Assembly: GCA_013360685.1 (NCBI GenBank)
Contig: JABWBD010000131.1
Location: forward strand, 1-34,866
From: Pirellulales bacterium
GTDB taxonomy: Bacteria > Planctomycetota > Planctomycetia > Pirellulales > Thermoguttaceae
Direction: 5' to 3'
DNA length: 34,866 nt
Shown here piece after piece: positions 1-8,791 of the stretch; positions within the stretch are counted from its first letter, which is position 1; each line of letters begins with the position of its first letter. Below the pieces are notes generated by a model. It was not told the origin of the DNA and made no database searches. It worked only from the letters and a program-made list of their open reading frames with translations. The position numbers were made by a program, and so were the translations under genes.

Positions 1-97
1 CCCGTATCCAGCCTCGCTCAATCAAGACCGCAGGGCCCGCCAAGCACGAGGCTCGCAGACTTTTTTCAGAATTCCGCCTCCCACCGCAAGAATTCAG

Positions 98-127
98 TTG
101 AAATTGGGCCACTCCCTATTCTATACA
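98..127 (+). promoter_or_regulatory. weak candidate sigma-70 promoter
   Basis: TTGAAA at 98-103 is followed after 18 bases by TATACA at 122-127. This AT-rich patch stands out from the GC-rich surroundings. It lies about 640 bases upstream of the first plausible start codon of the GH38-like gene, so a link to that gene is only a guess. Confidence 0.25.
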
Positions 128-200
128 AACGTATACTTCAAACTCGGCAACCACGACACCCCTCCCAATAGCGATGCGACCATCCTGGCCAAACATCCGC

Positions 201-290
201 GCTCGGCGCAGGTCTCCCGACCTCGCCCTTCGCGCTCCGCGCAGGTCTCCCGATCTTGCTCGCGCTCGGCGCAGGTCTCCTGACCTCGCC
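201..290 (+). repeat. three near-tandem copies of a short palindromic repeat
   Basis: Three copies of a unit of about 27 bases start near 201, 233 and 263. The core is GCGCAGGTCTCCCGACC; copies two and three carry single substitutions. Each core contains an inverted repeat, AGGTC-TCCC-GACCT, able to form a small hairpin. Spacing between copies is 30-32 bases. The unit yields open frames on both strands (peptides rich in RSAQVSR or SGDLRRAR), so long frames across here are repeat artefacts and not genes. Confidence 0.75.
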
Positions 291-542
291 GATCCGGCCA
301 CTCGCCAATCCGCTCCCGCCGCTTCCCATCCCTCATCCCTCCTCCTTCATCCGTCCGACGCAACACTCCACCCAAACGTGCGGTTTCACTTGCGTCACGC
401 GATCCGAACACAACCTGTTCGCAGCCAACCACTTGCGCCGTCGCGCCTTGACGTAACTCATGCAACGCCACCTCAAGGCCGTTGCGTGGACCAGAACCAA
501 CACGCCAGGAGCCCGCTCCACGCCCACTGCCCCGCGCCCAAC

Positions 543-660
543 GCGCTCGGCGCAGGTCTCCCGACTTCGCCGCCCTCCACGCTCCACGCCGCGCTCGGCG
601 CTCGCCGAATCCGAATCCTCCAGCTCGCCCCACGCTCCACGCCCCCACGCTCCACGCCCA
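543..660 (+). repeat. fourth copy of the palindromic repeat plus short CTCCACGC repeats
   Basis: A fourth copy of the unit seen at 201-290 lies at 543-571 (GCGCAGGTCTCCCGACT). A truncated copy may begin near 589. From about 576 to 660 the motif CGCTCCACGCC recurs several times as short direct repeats. The whole stretch 1-771 shows no convincing gene: long frames crossing it are low-complexity, rich in Arg, Ser and Pro, and arise from the repeats. Confidence 0.6.
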
Positions 661-771
661 CAACTCGACGGTTGCCCGATCAGAGGCTATCGTGGAAAGG
701 GCGATCGAAACCAGTGCATCCTGCCCCGTTTCCCGCCGCCGCCTACCACCCTGCTGAAACCGTTGCCCACC

Positions 772-3630
772 ATGCAGTTCGACGACGTAGTGATCCTCCT
801 GCCCTGTTATAGCATCGAGGACCTGCCGCTGGAGTGGAGTCCCGAGGAGGCCAACGAACTCTTGTCGGCATGGTCCGCCGCCTACCACCCGGCCGTGCTG
901 GCCAGCGCCGGCCGGATTGTTCGCTGGGTCCGCGCGGGAGAGCCGCCGGCCGACACGGCCGCGAAGCTGATTATGCTGCCGCGCTGCTCCGAGTCGCGAC
1001 TGCCGTCCGACTGGCTGGATCGGGCGAACGACACCGGCGCCTCCGTGATCCGCAATCGGGCCGACCGCACGGAGATGATTGCAGCCATCCTCGACTACCT
1101 GGGGCCCGATCTGGCGAAACTTGATCCTGGACTGACGGGCGACTTCCTTGCACTGGGCTTCTGCCACCTCGAAATCGAGCTGCTCACGCGCCAGCTCCGC
1201 TACATGAGCAACCTCGACACCGACCGGTTCCAGCGCGAGGCGGTCGCCGGCGCGAAGAAAGCGATGGAAGGCGACCACCAGGCAGCTCGGGAGCACGTTC
1301 AGCGAGCCTTTGACCTCCTGACCGAATCCCGCGAATACTACTATCCCGTCGAAGCCCATCTGCTGGATTGGACGCTCGTGGCGGCAACCACTCTCGGCGA
1401 CTCGCTCCGCGCCGAGATGGCCGGTAAAGCCCCTGTCAATCTGCTCCTTTCGGGTGAGACCGTCGAACGCATGGCTCGCGACGAGCCCGACACGCTCGCC
1501 GCGCTGAAGGCTGCGCTGGAACAAGGCACGGCGAGCATCGCGGGCGGCGAGTTCCGCGAGCAGGAATTGCCCCTGTTGACCGTCGAAGGGATTCTGCGCC
1601 AGCTCAAGCGCGGCCAGGAAGCCTACGAGCGACACCTCGGCCGCCGGCTCACCATCTTCGCCCGACGCCGCTTCGGCCTCACCCCCTCGCTGCCCCTGAT
1701 CCTCCGCGCGCTCGGCTTCGCGGGCGCGGCCCATTTCACGCTGGACGATGGCCGCTTTCCCTCGGGCAACCAGAGCAAAATTCGCTGGGAAGGCGCCGAT
1801 GGAACGACGATCGAGGCCCTCGCCCGCCTCCCGGTCGACGCCTCGCGCCCTGGCAGCTTCTTCAAACTCCCCGAGACCCTCGGCGGCACCATGGACCTCG
1901 ACCACGCGGCCACCGCCGTCTTCGCCCACTGGCCCGGCCATGCCTGCGCGTGGTACGGCGATCTCCGCCGGATGGCCGCCTACAGCCCAGTTCTCGGGCG
2001 TTTCGCATCGCTCACGGGGTATTTCGAAAAGACCCAGAATTCAGGCCAGAGCAAGCGCTACACGGCCGACGATTACCGCTCGCCCTATCTCCGGCAGGCC
2101 GTGGCCAATGGTGAAGCCGACCCGATTTCCCGCTGGGCCCGGTATTACCGGCGGACGGTTGCAGCCGAGACGTTAAGAACGCTGGAAGCCCTGAACGCCA
2201 TCCTCCGCGGCCAGGTCCCTCGGAAAACCAACGCAGACGAGTTCCTCCGCGAGACCGACGACGCCCTGGCCGTGCCCGCGGATGACCGCGCCCAACTCGA
2301 ATCCCGGATCGCCGACTGCCTCCAGCAGACCGCAGAGCAGTTTGCGGCCGGCCTGGCCTCGCCGGACGGGGCGGCGGCGTGCTATTTGGCCGTCAATCCC
2401 CACAGCTTCACTCGGCGGATGCACATCGACCTGCCATCCCTCGACCGGCCGCCGGCGGTCGAAGGCGCGGTCTGGCGATCGGCCGAACACGACGGCCGGG
2501 CGCAGGCGGTCGTCGACCTGCCTCCCATGGGCTTCGTCCGCATCGCCGCCGGATCGGGTACGGTCGCCGCTCCGAAGCCCGCGGCCAGGAAATTCCGCAA
2601 GGCTGACAAACCGGAACCGCCGCTGGCCGAACCCTACGTCCTGCGAAACGAATACTTCGAAGCGGTCCTCGATCCAACGACCGGCGCGATCCGGTCGCTC
2701 AGTGATTACTCGTTCCGCGGTAAGCGCATCGCCCAGCAACTCGCGCTTCGCCTGCCGGGCAGGTATGGGACCGGCGAGATCTGGGAAGAGGAAGGGCACG
2801 AGCGTGATTACTCCGTGATGGCGGCCGACGACATTTCGGTCAGTGCAGGGCCGCTCGCCGGTCGGATCACCAGCCGCGGCCGGCTTCTGGACCGCGACGG
2901 CCGCCGTCTTGCCGGGTTTCAGCAGACCATGACGGTCTGCCGCGGCAGCCGGGTCCTGGAACTCGAGGTCGAACTAGATCCTCTGGAGCAGCCCGACGCT
3001 GATCCGTGGAACTCCTACTACGCGATGCGATTCGCCTGGGGAGACGCAACGGCCGAGATCTACCGAAGCGTGGGAATGATGAGCCGGCAGACGGAAGCTA
3101 CCCTGGTGGAATCCCCCCTGTTCGTCGAAATCCGTTCAGGAAAAAAGCAGACCACGCTCTTGACCGGCGGGCTGCCGTACCACCGTCGTTTCGGCCTCCG
3201 CAAGCTCGACACCCTCCTTGTGGTTCGCGGCGAGACGGCCCGCACGTTCCGGCTCGGCATTGGTATCGACCTCGGCTATCCCGTGCCGGCAGCCATGGAT
3301 TTCCTGGCCCCTCAATGCGTCGTCGAGGCCGGGCTCCCGCCGGAGATCTCGTCCGGATGGCTGTTCCACATCGAGAACAGGAATATCGTGGCGACCAGTT
3401 GGCAGACGCTTGAGGCCGAGGGCAAGCTCGCCGGTTTTCGTGCCAGGCTGTTGGAGACCGAGGGCCGGGAAGGCCGCGTCGGTTTGCGATCGTTTCGCCC
3501 CGTCGAGTCCGCCAGGAGTGTCGACTTCACAGGCGGCAATCCTCGCGAGTTGTCGGCCGAGGCGGACCGCGTCACAATGGATGTGAAGGCCCATGAGTGG
3601 ACCGAGGTCGAAGTGCGACTGCGGAGCTGA
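772..3630 (+). CDS. GH38-like glycoside hydrolase (alpha-mannosidase fold)
   Basis: The product is 952 residues from the ATG at 772. The frame is open upstream to 460, but that part translates repeat DNA and is compositionally unlike a protein, so the internal start is preferred. No good ribosome site is seen. Residues about 190-460 resemble the GH38 barrel and three-helix region (LLLSGETVERM, TLDDGRFP, WYGDLRRMAAYSPVLGRF). Residues about 620-950 resemble the GH38 C-terminal beta domain (NEYFEAVLDPTTGAIRSLSD and onward). Known GH38 enzymes remove alpha-mannose from glycans. The usual N-terminal HxDxGW-type metal motif is not obvious, so activity and substrate are uncertain. No signal peptide is visible, which suggests a cytoplasmic location. 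The cmk gene follows ten bases after the stop codon. Confidence 0.72.
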   Translation: MQFDDVVILLPCYSIEDLPLEWSPEEANELLSAWSAAYHPAVLASAGRIVRWVRAGEPPADTAAKLIMLPRCSESRLPSDWLDRANDTGASVIRNRADRTEMIAAILDYLGPDLAKLDPGLTGDFLALGFCHLEIELLTRQLRYMSNLDTDRFQREAVAGAKKAMEGDHQAAREHVQRAFDLLTESREYYYPVEAHLLDWTLVAATTLGDSLRAEMAGKAPVNLLLSGETVERMARDEPDTLAALKAALEQGTASIAGGEFREQELPLLTVEGILRQLKRGQEAYERHLGRRLTIFARRRFGLTPSLPLILRALGFAGAAHFTLDDGRFPSGNQSKIRWEGADGTTIEALARLPVDASRPGSFFKLPETLGGTMDLDHAATAVFAHWPGHACAWYGDLRRMAAYSPVLGRFASLTGYFEKTQNSGQSKRYTADDYRSPYLRQAVANGEADPISRWARYYRRTVAAETLRTLEALNAILRGQVPRKTNADEFLRETDDALAVPADDRAQLESRIADCLQQTAEQFAAGLASPDGAAACYLAVNPHSFTRRMHIDLPSLDRPPAVEGAVWRSAEHDGRAQAVVDLPPMGFVRIAAGSGTVAAPKPAARKFRKADKPEPPLAEPYVLRNEYFEAVLDPTTGAIRSLSDYSFRGKRIAQQLALRLPGRYGTGEIWEEEGHERDYSVMAADDISVSAGPLAGRITSRGRLLDRDGRRLAGFQQTMTVCRGSRVLELEVELDPLEQPDADPWNSYYAMRFAWGDATAEIYRSVGMMSRQTEATLVESPLFVEIRSGKKQTTLLTGGLPYHRRFGLRKLDTLLVVRGETARTFRLGIGIDLGYPVPAAMDFLAPQCVVEAGLPPEISSGWLFHIENRNIVATSWQTLEAEGKLAGFRARLLETEGREGRVGLRSFRPVESARSVDFTGGNPRELSAEADRVTMDVKAHEWTEVEVRLRS

Positions 3631-3639
3631 GTCGGATCC

Positions 3640-4314
3640 ATGATCATCACCATCGACGGCCCGGCAGGAGCCGGCAAGAGCACGATCGCCCGTCTTCTGG
3701 CGGGCCGCCTGGGGTTTCGGTTTCTCGACACCGGCGCCATGTATCGGGCCATGGCCCTGGCCGGCGTGCGACACGGCGTTGCCTGGGACCGGCCGGAGCA
3801 GTTGGCGGAACTCGCCCCGAGAACAAGCCTCGCGCTGGCACACGACCGCGTCTATCTCGATGGCGAGGACGTGACGGAGGCGATCCGCTCGTCGGCGGTG
3901 ACGGCCGTCACGCGCTACGCGGCCGACAATCCTCAGGTCCGCGAATACCTCGTGCGATTGCAGCGCGCGATGGCTGCCGGCGGCGACGTGGTCACCGAAG
4001 GCCGCGACCAGGGAACCGTGGCTTTTCCGGACGCCCAGTGCAAAATCTATCTCACCGCCGGCGCCGAAGAACGCTCGCGGCGGCGCTTGGCCGACCTTCA
4101 GAGCCAGGGTGAGACCAGGCTTATTGAGGAGGTCCTGGCCGACATCAATCGCCGCGACCAACAGGACGCAAGCCGACCGGTCGGCCCGCTTCGCCGTGCC
4201 CCCGACGCAACCGAGGTCTCGACCGACGGCCTCAGCGTGGACGAAGTCGTCCAGCGCGTCCAGGAAATCGTCGAGCAACGGCGCGGGGCTCGCCATCCCT
4301 CAGACCGACTGTAA
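3640..4314 (+). CDS. cmk: cytidylate kinase
   Basis: The 224-residue product matches the usual bacterial length for CMP kinase, which phosphorylates CMP and dCMP with ATP in the cytoplasm for nucleotide recycling. The N-terminus MIITIDGPAGAGKST holds the Walker A loop (G7 to T15). It is followed by FLDTGAMYRAMAL, the conserved CMP kinase segment, and by the region EGRDQGTVAFPDA typical of the nucleoside-binding part. The gene lies ten bases after the GH38-like gene and 50 bases before plsC. The order cmk, plsC, rpsA is widely conserved in bacteria, which supports the assignment. The name is secure; only the contribution of the upstream gene to the transcript is unknown. Confidence 0.97.
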   Translation: MIITIDGPAGAGKSTIARLLAGRLGFRFLDTGAMYRAMALAGVRHGVAWDRPEQLAELAPRTSLALAHDRVYLDGEDVTEAIRSSAVTAVTRYAADNPQVREYLVRLQRAMAAGGDVVTEGRDQGTVAFPDAQCKIYLTAGAEERSRRRLADLQSQGETRLIEEVLADINRRDQQDASRPVGPLRRAPDATEVSTDGLSVDEVVQRVQEIVEQRRGARHPSDRL

Positions 4315-4364
4315 CCTGCGACCACAAAATCCTTCCTTCCCACCCGGAAACCTGATTGTGAACC

Positions 4365-5102
4365 ATGCCTCGTGACGTCTCGGTTGAGGAATCGCCGCTT
4401 GCCGAAAGACGGCCTCGTCCATCCGACGCCGTGGGCCCGGACTCCACGTTCGCGCGCCGCCTCTGGTACGACTCGGCCAAGGCGGTCGTTGGGCTGGCGT
4501 TCACGGTGGCATTTCGCATTCGATACACGGGCGTGACCAACGTTCCGACCGATGGAGGAGCGCTGGTCGTCTCCAACCACCAGAGCCATCTCGACCCGCC
4601 GCTGATCGGGGCCGGCTACCCGCGCCGAATGAACTTCCTTGCTCGCGATACCCTCTTCCGAAACCCTCACTTTGCCCGCCTTATCCGCTCGTTGAATGCG
4701 ATTCCACTCGATCGAGAGGGGGGTGGCATGGCAGGAATGAAACAGACGCTTCGCCGTCTCAAACGAGGTGAGTTCATTGTCGTTTTCCCCGAGGGCACCC
4801 GAACAAAGGATGGTGAAATCGCCCCCTTCCGGCGAGGATTCGCTACCCTGGCTATCCGCAGCCACGCGGCGATTGTCCCGGCAACCATCGAGGGTGCGTT
4901 TGACTGCTGGCCGCGGACACAGAGCTATCCCCTGCCCCGGCCGATTCACGTCCACTACAATTTACCCATTTTCCCAGAGCAACTGGCGGAATATCGCGAG
5001 GACGAGCTGGTTCGGGAGGTGGAATCGCGGGTCCGGGCCGGTCTGGCCATGATTCGCAAGCGTCCGATATTCGGCGGTAGACGCGGCCCCGTGCAATTGT
5101 GA
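4365..5102 (+). CDS. plsC: 1-acyl-sn-glycerol-3-phosphate acyltransferase (PlsC family)
   Basis: The 245-residue product belongs to the PlsC/LPLAT family that transfers a fatty acyl group to lysophosphatidic acid to make phosphatidic acid at the cytoplasmic membrane. The catalytic motif NHQSHLD (N71-D77, with H72 and D77) and the glycerol-phosphate-binding motif FPEGTRTKDG (E143-R146) are both present. FRRGF follows, the third family block. A hydrophobic stretch near residues 40-55 (AKAVVGLAFTVAFRIRY) may be membrane-associated. The last six bases of the gene overlap the probable -35 element of the rpsA promoter, so transcription of the next gene restarts here. Confidence 0.95.
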   Translation: MPRDVSVEESPLAERRPRPSDAVGPDSTFARRLWYDSAKAVVGLAFTVAFRIRYTGVTNVPTDGGALVVSNHQSHLDPPLIGAGYPRRMNFLARDTLFRNPHFARLIRSLNAIPLDREGGGMAGMKQTLRRLKRGEFIVVFPEGTRTKDGEIAPFRRGFATLAIRSHAAIVPATIEGAFDCWPRTQSYPLPRPIHVHYNLPIFPEQLAEYREDELVREVESRVRAGLAMIRKRPIFGGRRGPVQL

Positions 5103-5125
5103 CCGCCGGAAAGGTTTGCTATATT
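5097..5125 (+). promoter_or_regulatory. sigma-70-type promoter of rpsA
   Basis: TTGTGA (5097-5102) is separated by exactly 17 bases from TATATT (5120-5125), and TG at 5117-5118 makes an extended -10. The -35 matches the consensus at four of six positions and the -10 at five of six. It sits at the very end of plsC and would start a transcript about 160 bases before the rpsA start. Confidence 0.72.
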
Positions 5126-5293
5126 TAGGGTTTCTCGCGGTCCCTCGGGAGCCTTCCGTAGCGAGAAGGCGGGGATCCGCGATGGGTCACTCTAACCGTT
5201 CCGGGGGCCGTGCCCAGCACGTACGGCTGCCGCTCGTTCGCGGCGTTCAACGCCTGCACCGCCCCCACGACACGCTTCGAGAAACACTCTGTT
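5126..5293 (+). promoter_or_regulatory. structured 5' leader of rpsA
   Basis: About 165 bases separate the promoter from the S1 start codon. TTCTCGC (5132-5138) is perfectly complementary to GCGAGAA (5161-5167), and CTCGGGAG-type short palindromes lie between. No clear Shine-Dalgarno sequence precedes the ATG at 5294. S1 autoregulation through its leader is established in Escherichia coli; a similar role here is an inference from the length and structure. Confidence 0.4.
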
Positions 5294-7093
5294 ATGGTCA
5301 ATCGCAACCTGATTCGAGGGCTGGACGTCAACGAGGACGATTTCGAACACGAACTCAACGCCGCGCTGGAGGGCACCTCGCCGGAAGAGATCGACTGGGG
5401 CGGCGAGGAGATCTCCGTCAACCAGATCGTCGAGGGCCGAGTGCTGAGGACCGAGGGCGACTACGTTCTGGTCGACGTCGGTTACAAGAGCGAAGGAATG
5501 ATCTTTCGCAACGAGTGGGAAGACCACGAGCCCCCGCCGCAGCCCGGCCAGAAGATCAAAGTCCTGATCGAGGACGTCGAGGACGTTTTCGGCCAGCTCG
5601 ACGACAGCCGGGGCATGATCGCGCTGAGCAAGCGCAAGGCCGAGAAGATCGAGGCCTGGATGAAGGTGATGGAGACCGTCCACGAGAACGACGTCGTCAC
5701 CGGCGTGGTCACTCGCAAGATCAAGGGCGGGCTCCTGGTGGACATCGGCGTCAACGTCTTCCTGCCGGCCAGCCAGGTCGATATCCGGCGTCCCTCGGAC
5801 ATCGGCGACTACATCGGCCGGACGATCCAGTGCATCGTGCTGAAGATCGACGAGGCGAGGCGCAACATCGTGGTCAGCCGCCGCGCCCTGATCGAGGCCG
5901 AGCGCGCCGAGAAGAAGGCCCAACTGCTCAGCCAGCTCGAGATCGGCCAGCGGCGAAAGGGCGTCGTCAAGAACATTGCCGAGTTCGGCGCGTTCGTCGA
6001 CCTGGGAGGCATCGACGGGCTCCTGCACATTACGGACATGAGTTGGGGCCGCATCAGCCATCCGACCGAAATGGTCGCGATCGACCAGGAGATCGAGGTC
6101 CAAATTCTCCATATCGATTACGAAAAGGAGAAGATCGCCCTGGGACTGAAGCAGAAGAGCGCCAGCCCCTGGGAAAACGTGGAGGAGAAATACCCGGTCG
6201 GCTGCCGCATCCGCGGGACCGTGGTCAACGTGATGAGCTACGGCGCCTTCGTGAAGCTCGAGGAAGGGATCGAGGGCCTGGTGCACATCAGCGAGATGTC
6301 GTGGACGAAGCGGATCAGCCATCCGAGCGAACTGGTCCAGATCGACGACGAAATCGAGGTCGTCGTGTTGGGCATCAACAAGGAGAAGCAGGAAATCTCG
6401 CTCGGCATGAAGCAGACCCAGGAAAACCCCTGGGACCAGGTGGCCGCGAAGTATCCGCCGGGATCGGTCGTGGAGGGAACGGTCCGCAACCTTACCAACT
6501 ACGGCGCTTTCATCGAGATCGAGGAGGGCATCGACGGGTTGTTGCACGTCAGCGACATGTCCTGGACCCGCAAGATCAGCCATCCCAACGAAATGGTCGA
6601 GAAAGGCCACCGTATCCAGTGCCGCGTGCTTTCCGTCGACCAGGACCGCCGCCGCATCGCGCTGGGGCTGAAACAGCTCGCGGAGGACCCCTGGGCGCAC
6701 GACATCCCCGGCAAGTACGAGCCCGGCCAGATCGTCCGGGGCAAGGTGACGAAAATCACCAATTTCGGCGTGTTCGTCGGCCTGGAAAACGGCCTGGAAG
6801 GTCTCCTGCACATCTCCGAACTGGCGGACCACAAGGTCGATAATCCCGAGGACATCGTCAAGGTCGGCGAAGAGATCGAGGTGAAGATCCTGCGGGTCGA
6901 CTCCGACGAGCGGAAGATCGGACTGTCGCGAAAGCGGGTGGAATGGGCGGAAGAGGCGGAAGCCGTGGCGGCCGAGAAAGAAGCCGCTCCGGCCGCGCAC
7001 GTGCCGCCCGCCGAACTCCGCGGCGGCGTCGGACGCGCCAGCGGCCCCCTCATTCAGCCGATGCGGCCCTCGGGCGAGGAATCGGGCGAATAA
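5294..7093 (+). CDS. rpsA: 30S ribosomal protein S1
   Basis: The 599-residue protein starts at the ATG at 5294 (MVNRNLIRGLDVNEDDFE). The frame is open a further 28 codons upstream, but that part has no S1 similarity and overlaps the leader. Six S1 RNA-binding domains can be read in order, beginning near residues 40, 131, 215, 301, 389 and 476. Domains 3 to 6 carry the typical pattern GxVxNxxxFGAFVxLxxGIDGLLHxSDMSW. The first two are more divergent, as expected for the ribosome-binding part. An acidic Ala/Glu/Pro-rich tail of about 50 residues follows. S1 binds mRNA and brings it to the small subunit for initiation. The gene has its own promoter and terminator, so it can be a single transcription unit after cmk-plsC. 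Confidence 0.96.
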   Translation: MVNRNLIRGLDVNEDDFEHELNAALEGTSPEEIDWGGEEISVNQIVEGRVLRTEGDYVLVDVGYKSEGMIFRNEWEDHEPPPQPGQKIKVLIEDVEDVFGQLDDSRGMIALSKRKAEKIEAWMKVMETVHENDVVTGVVTRKIKGGLLVDIGVNVFLPASQVDIRRPSDIGDYIGRTIQCIVLKIDEARRNIVVSRRALIEAERAEKKAQLLSQLEIGQRRKGVVKNIAEFGAFVDLGGIDGLLHITDMSWGRISHPTEMVAIDQEIEVQILHIDYEKEKIALGLKQKSASPWENVEEKYPVGCRIRGTVVNVMSYGAFVKLEEGIEGLVHISEMSWTKRISHPSELVQIDDEIEVVVLGINKEKQEISLGMKQTQENPWDQVAAKYPPGSVVEGTVRNLTNYGAFIEIEEGIDGLLHVSDMSWTRKISHPNEMVEKGHRIQCRVLSVDQDRRRIALGLKQLAEDPWAHDIPGKYEPGQIVRGKVTKITNFGVFVGLENGLEGLLHISELADHKVDNPEDIVKVGEEIEVKILRVDSDERKIGLSRKRVEWAEEAEAVAAEKEAAPAAHVPPAELRGGVGRASGPLIQPMRPSGEESGE

Positions 7094-7167
7094 TCGTCGT
7101 AACCGCTACGAGGCCCAAGTAGCCTCCGGGCGGCACGGTTTCCAGCCATTCTCAGAGCACTCCCCAC

Positions 7168-7203
7168 GGCCCCGCCGGGAATTCCGGCGGGGCCGCCCTT
7201 TTC
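7168..7203 (+). terminator. intrinsic terminator of rpsA
   Basis: A perfect 11-bp stem, GGCCCCGCCGG (7168-7178) with CCGGCGGGGCC (7184-7194), encloses the loop GAATT and is followed by GCCCTTTTC, whose T run is at 7199-7202. It lies about 75 bases after the rpsA stop codon. Confidence 0.88.
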
Positions 7204-7330
7204 GGCACAGCCCGGAGCTTGCCGATATTCGGTCCACCTTGTCGCCGGGACAGGAGGTTGCAGAAATCGGCGGAACTCCGTCGATAGTGGTGTTGGACTG
7301 TCTGCCTGACTCCCCGCCCACCGGATCCCT

Positions 7331-8170
7331 ATGAAGCCTCGACGGAAACTTTCAGCCGCCGCCGTTCAATCTCCGCTGGAGACCTACCTCCGCGAGATCA
7401 ACGAAACTCCGCTCCTGTCGTCCGGCGATGAGCAGGATCTCGCTGTTGCCATCGGCGAAGGCGACATCCAAGCCCGCGACCGCATGGTCCGCGCCAACCT
7501 CCGCCTGGTCGTGAACATCGCGCGCGGCTACACCGGCAAAGGCCTCGGTCTGCAGGACTTGATCGAAGAGGGGAACCTGGGGTTGTTGCGCGCGGTCGAG
7601 GGCTTCGACCCGGCGATGGGCACCCGCTTCTCCACCTACGCCAGCTACTGGATCAAGCAGTCGATCAAGCGTGCCCTGATCAACTCGGCGAAGACGATCC
7701 GGATCCCTGCCTACATGGTCGAGTTGCTCTCCAAGTGGCGACGCGCCAGCAGCCGGCTCACCGAAGAACTCGGACGCACGCCGACGCCCGAGGAGGTCGC
7801 TCGCGTCCTCGGGCTGCCTCGCAAGAAACTGCCGATTATCAAGAAGGCGATCAAGATCTACAATCTCACCCCGCAGACCGATCAAGCCGACAGCGGCTGG
7901 TCGCTTGGTGAGATGGTGATGGACGAGCGAGCGAAGAACCCCGAGGAAGAACTCGTCGATCACGACAACCTCCGACACGTCCTCGAGCAGCTCCAATGCA
8001 TGGACCAGCGCGAAGCCACGGTCCTCAAGATGCGATTCGGCCTGGAGGACAACGAGCCTCGCACCCTCAAGGAAATCGGCGAAAGCCTTGGGCTTACGCG
8101 CGAGCGCGTCCGGCAAATCGAGACGGAAGCTCTCAACAAGCTCGGCGACAGCCTCAACGGATTGCCGTGA
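7331..8170 (+). CDS. sigma-70 family RNA polymerase sigma factor (RpoD/RpoS-like, group 2)
   Basis: The 279-residue protein has sigma region 1.2 (PLETYLREINETPLLSS, about residues 15-31), regions 2.1-2.4 (DLIEEGNLGLLRAVEGFDP and TRFSTYASYWIKQSIKRAL, about 77-120), region 3 (about 135-200) and region 4.2 (TLKEIGESLGLTRERVRQI, about 246-264), which forms the -35-binding helix-turn-helix. It lacks the long acidic region 1.1 of the housekeeping factor, and its length fits an alternative primary-like (group 2) sigma factor. It would direct RNA polymerase to promoters close to the ordinary -35/-10 consensus. It stands alone between the rpsA terminator and apt, with a 127-base gap upstream that holds no promoter I can defend. 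Confidence 0.93.
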   Translation: MKPRRKLSAAAVQSPLETYLREINETPLLSSGDEQDLAVAIGEGDIQARDRMVRANLRLVVNIARGYTGKGLGLQDLIEEGNLGLLRAVEGFDPAMGTRFSTYASYWIKQSIKRALINSAKTIRIPAYMVELLSKWRRASSRLTEELGRTPTPEEVARVLGLPRKKLPIIKKAIKIYNLTPQTDQADSGWSLGEMVMDERAKNPEEELVDHDNLRHVLEQLQCMDQREATVLKMRFGLEDNEPRTLKEIGESLGLTRERVRQIETEALNKLGDSLNGLP

Positions 8171-8257
8171 CTTCCTCTTCCCGCTGGTTCCCTTCCGCTC
8201 TATACTCGATGCCTGACAGAACTACAGCCTTCCTGCGATCAAGAGGAGCGGGTTGCG

Positions 8258-8791
8258 ATGTCCCAGTTCGCAGAACTGAACCTGATGGACTATATCCGCG
8301 AGATCCCCGACTTCCCGAAACCGGGCATCCTGTTTCGCGACATTACCCCCCTTTTGGCGTGCCCTGAAGCGTTCCGGTTGGCCGTGCGGCAGATGGCCGA
8401 GCGGATTGGGGACCGCAAGGTGGACGTAGTCGCGGCTGCGGAAGCGCGAGGATTTCTCTTCGCCTCGCCTTTGGCCCTTGAACTTCGAGCGGCGCTGGTG
8501 CCGATTCGTAAGGCCGGCAAACTGCCTTACAAAACCCTTTCGCACACCTACCAGCTCGAATACGGCACCGATACCCTTCAGATCCATGTCGACGCCATTC
8601 CTCCAGGCTCCAACGTCTTGGTCGTCGACGATCTCCTGGCCACCGGGGGTACCGTCGAGGCATGTTGCCGCCTGGTCGAGAAGGCCGGCGGCGCCGTGGT
8701 CGGCTGCGCGTTTCTGATCGAGCTGGCGGTGTTGGAAGGGGCCAAGCGGATCGACGGCCATGAAGTTGTCAGTCTGATCCGATACGAGTGA
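8258..8791 (+). CDS. apt: adenine phosphoribosyltransferase
   Basis: The 177-residue product has the expected length for this purine salvage enzyme, which makes AMP from adenine and PRPP in the cytoplasm. The N-terminus reads YIREIPDFPKPGILFRDITPLL, the hallmark of Apt. The PRPP-binding loop VLVVDDLLATGGT contains the acidic pair D124-D125. The flexible-loop segment RKAGKLPYKT is also present. GAGGAG at 8243-8248 is a good ribosome-binding site nine bases before the ATG. TATACT at 8201-8206 could be a -10 element, but the matching -35 is poor. Confidence 0.96.
   Translation: MSQFAELNLMDYIREIPDFPKPGILFRDITPLLACPEAFRLAVRQMAERIGDRKVDVVAAAEARGFLFASPLALELRAALVPIRKAGKLPYKTLSHTYQLEYGTDTLQIHVDAIPPGSNVLVVDDLLATGGTVEACCRLVEKAGGAVVGCAFLIELAVLEGAKRIDGHEVVSLIRYE

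Noticed and set aside
201-290. Possible CRISPR array from regularly spaced palindromic repeats
   Set aside because: Spacing between copies is only about 30 bases, leaving almost no spacers, copies are degenerate, and no cas genes are present.
460-771. N-terminal extension of the GH38-like frame
   Set aside because: It translates palindromic repeats into Arg/Pro/Ser-rich sequence and has no family similarity.
121-1941. Long minus-strand frame of 606 codons over the repeats and the start of the GH38-like gene
   Set aside because: It is the shadow of the high-GC gene and the repeats; it has no recognisable domain and low-complexity Arg/Glu/Gly composition.
5192-7000. Minus-strand frame of about 600 codons opposite rpsA
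   Set aside because: Periodic shadow of the six S1 repeats; the plus strand is unambiguous.
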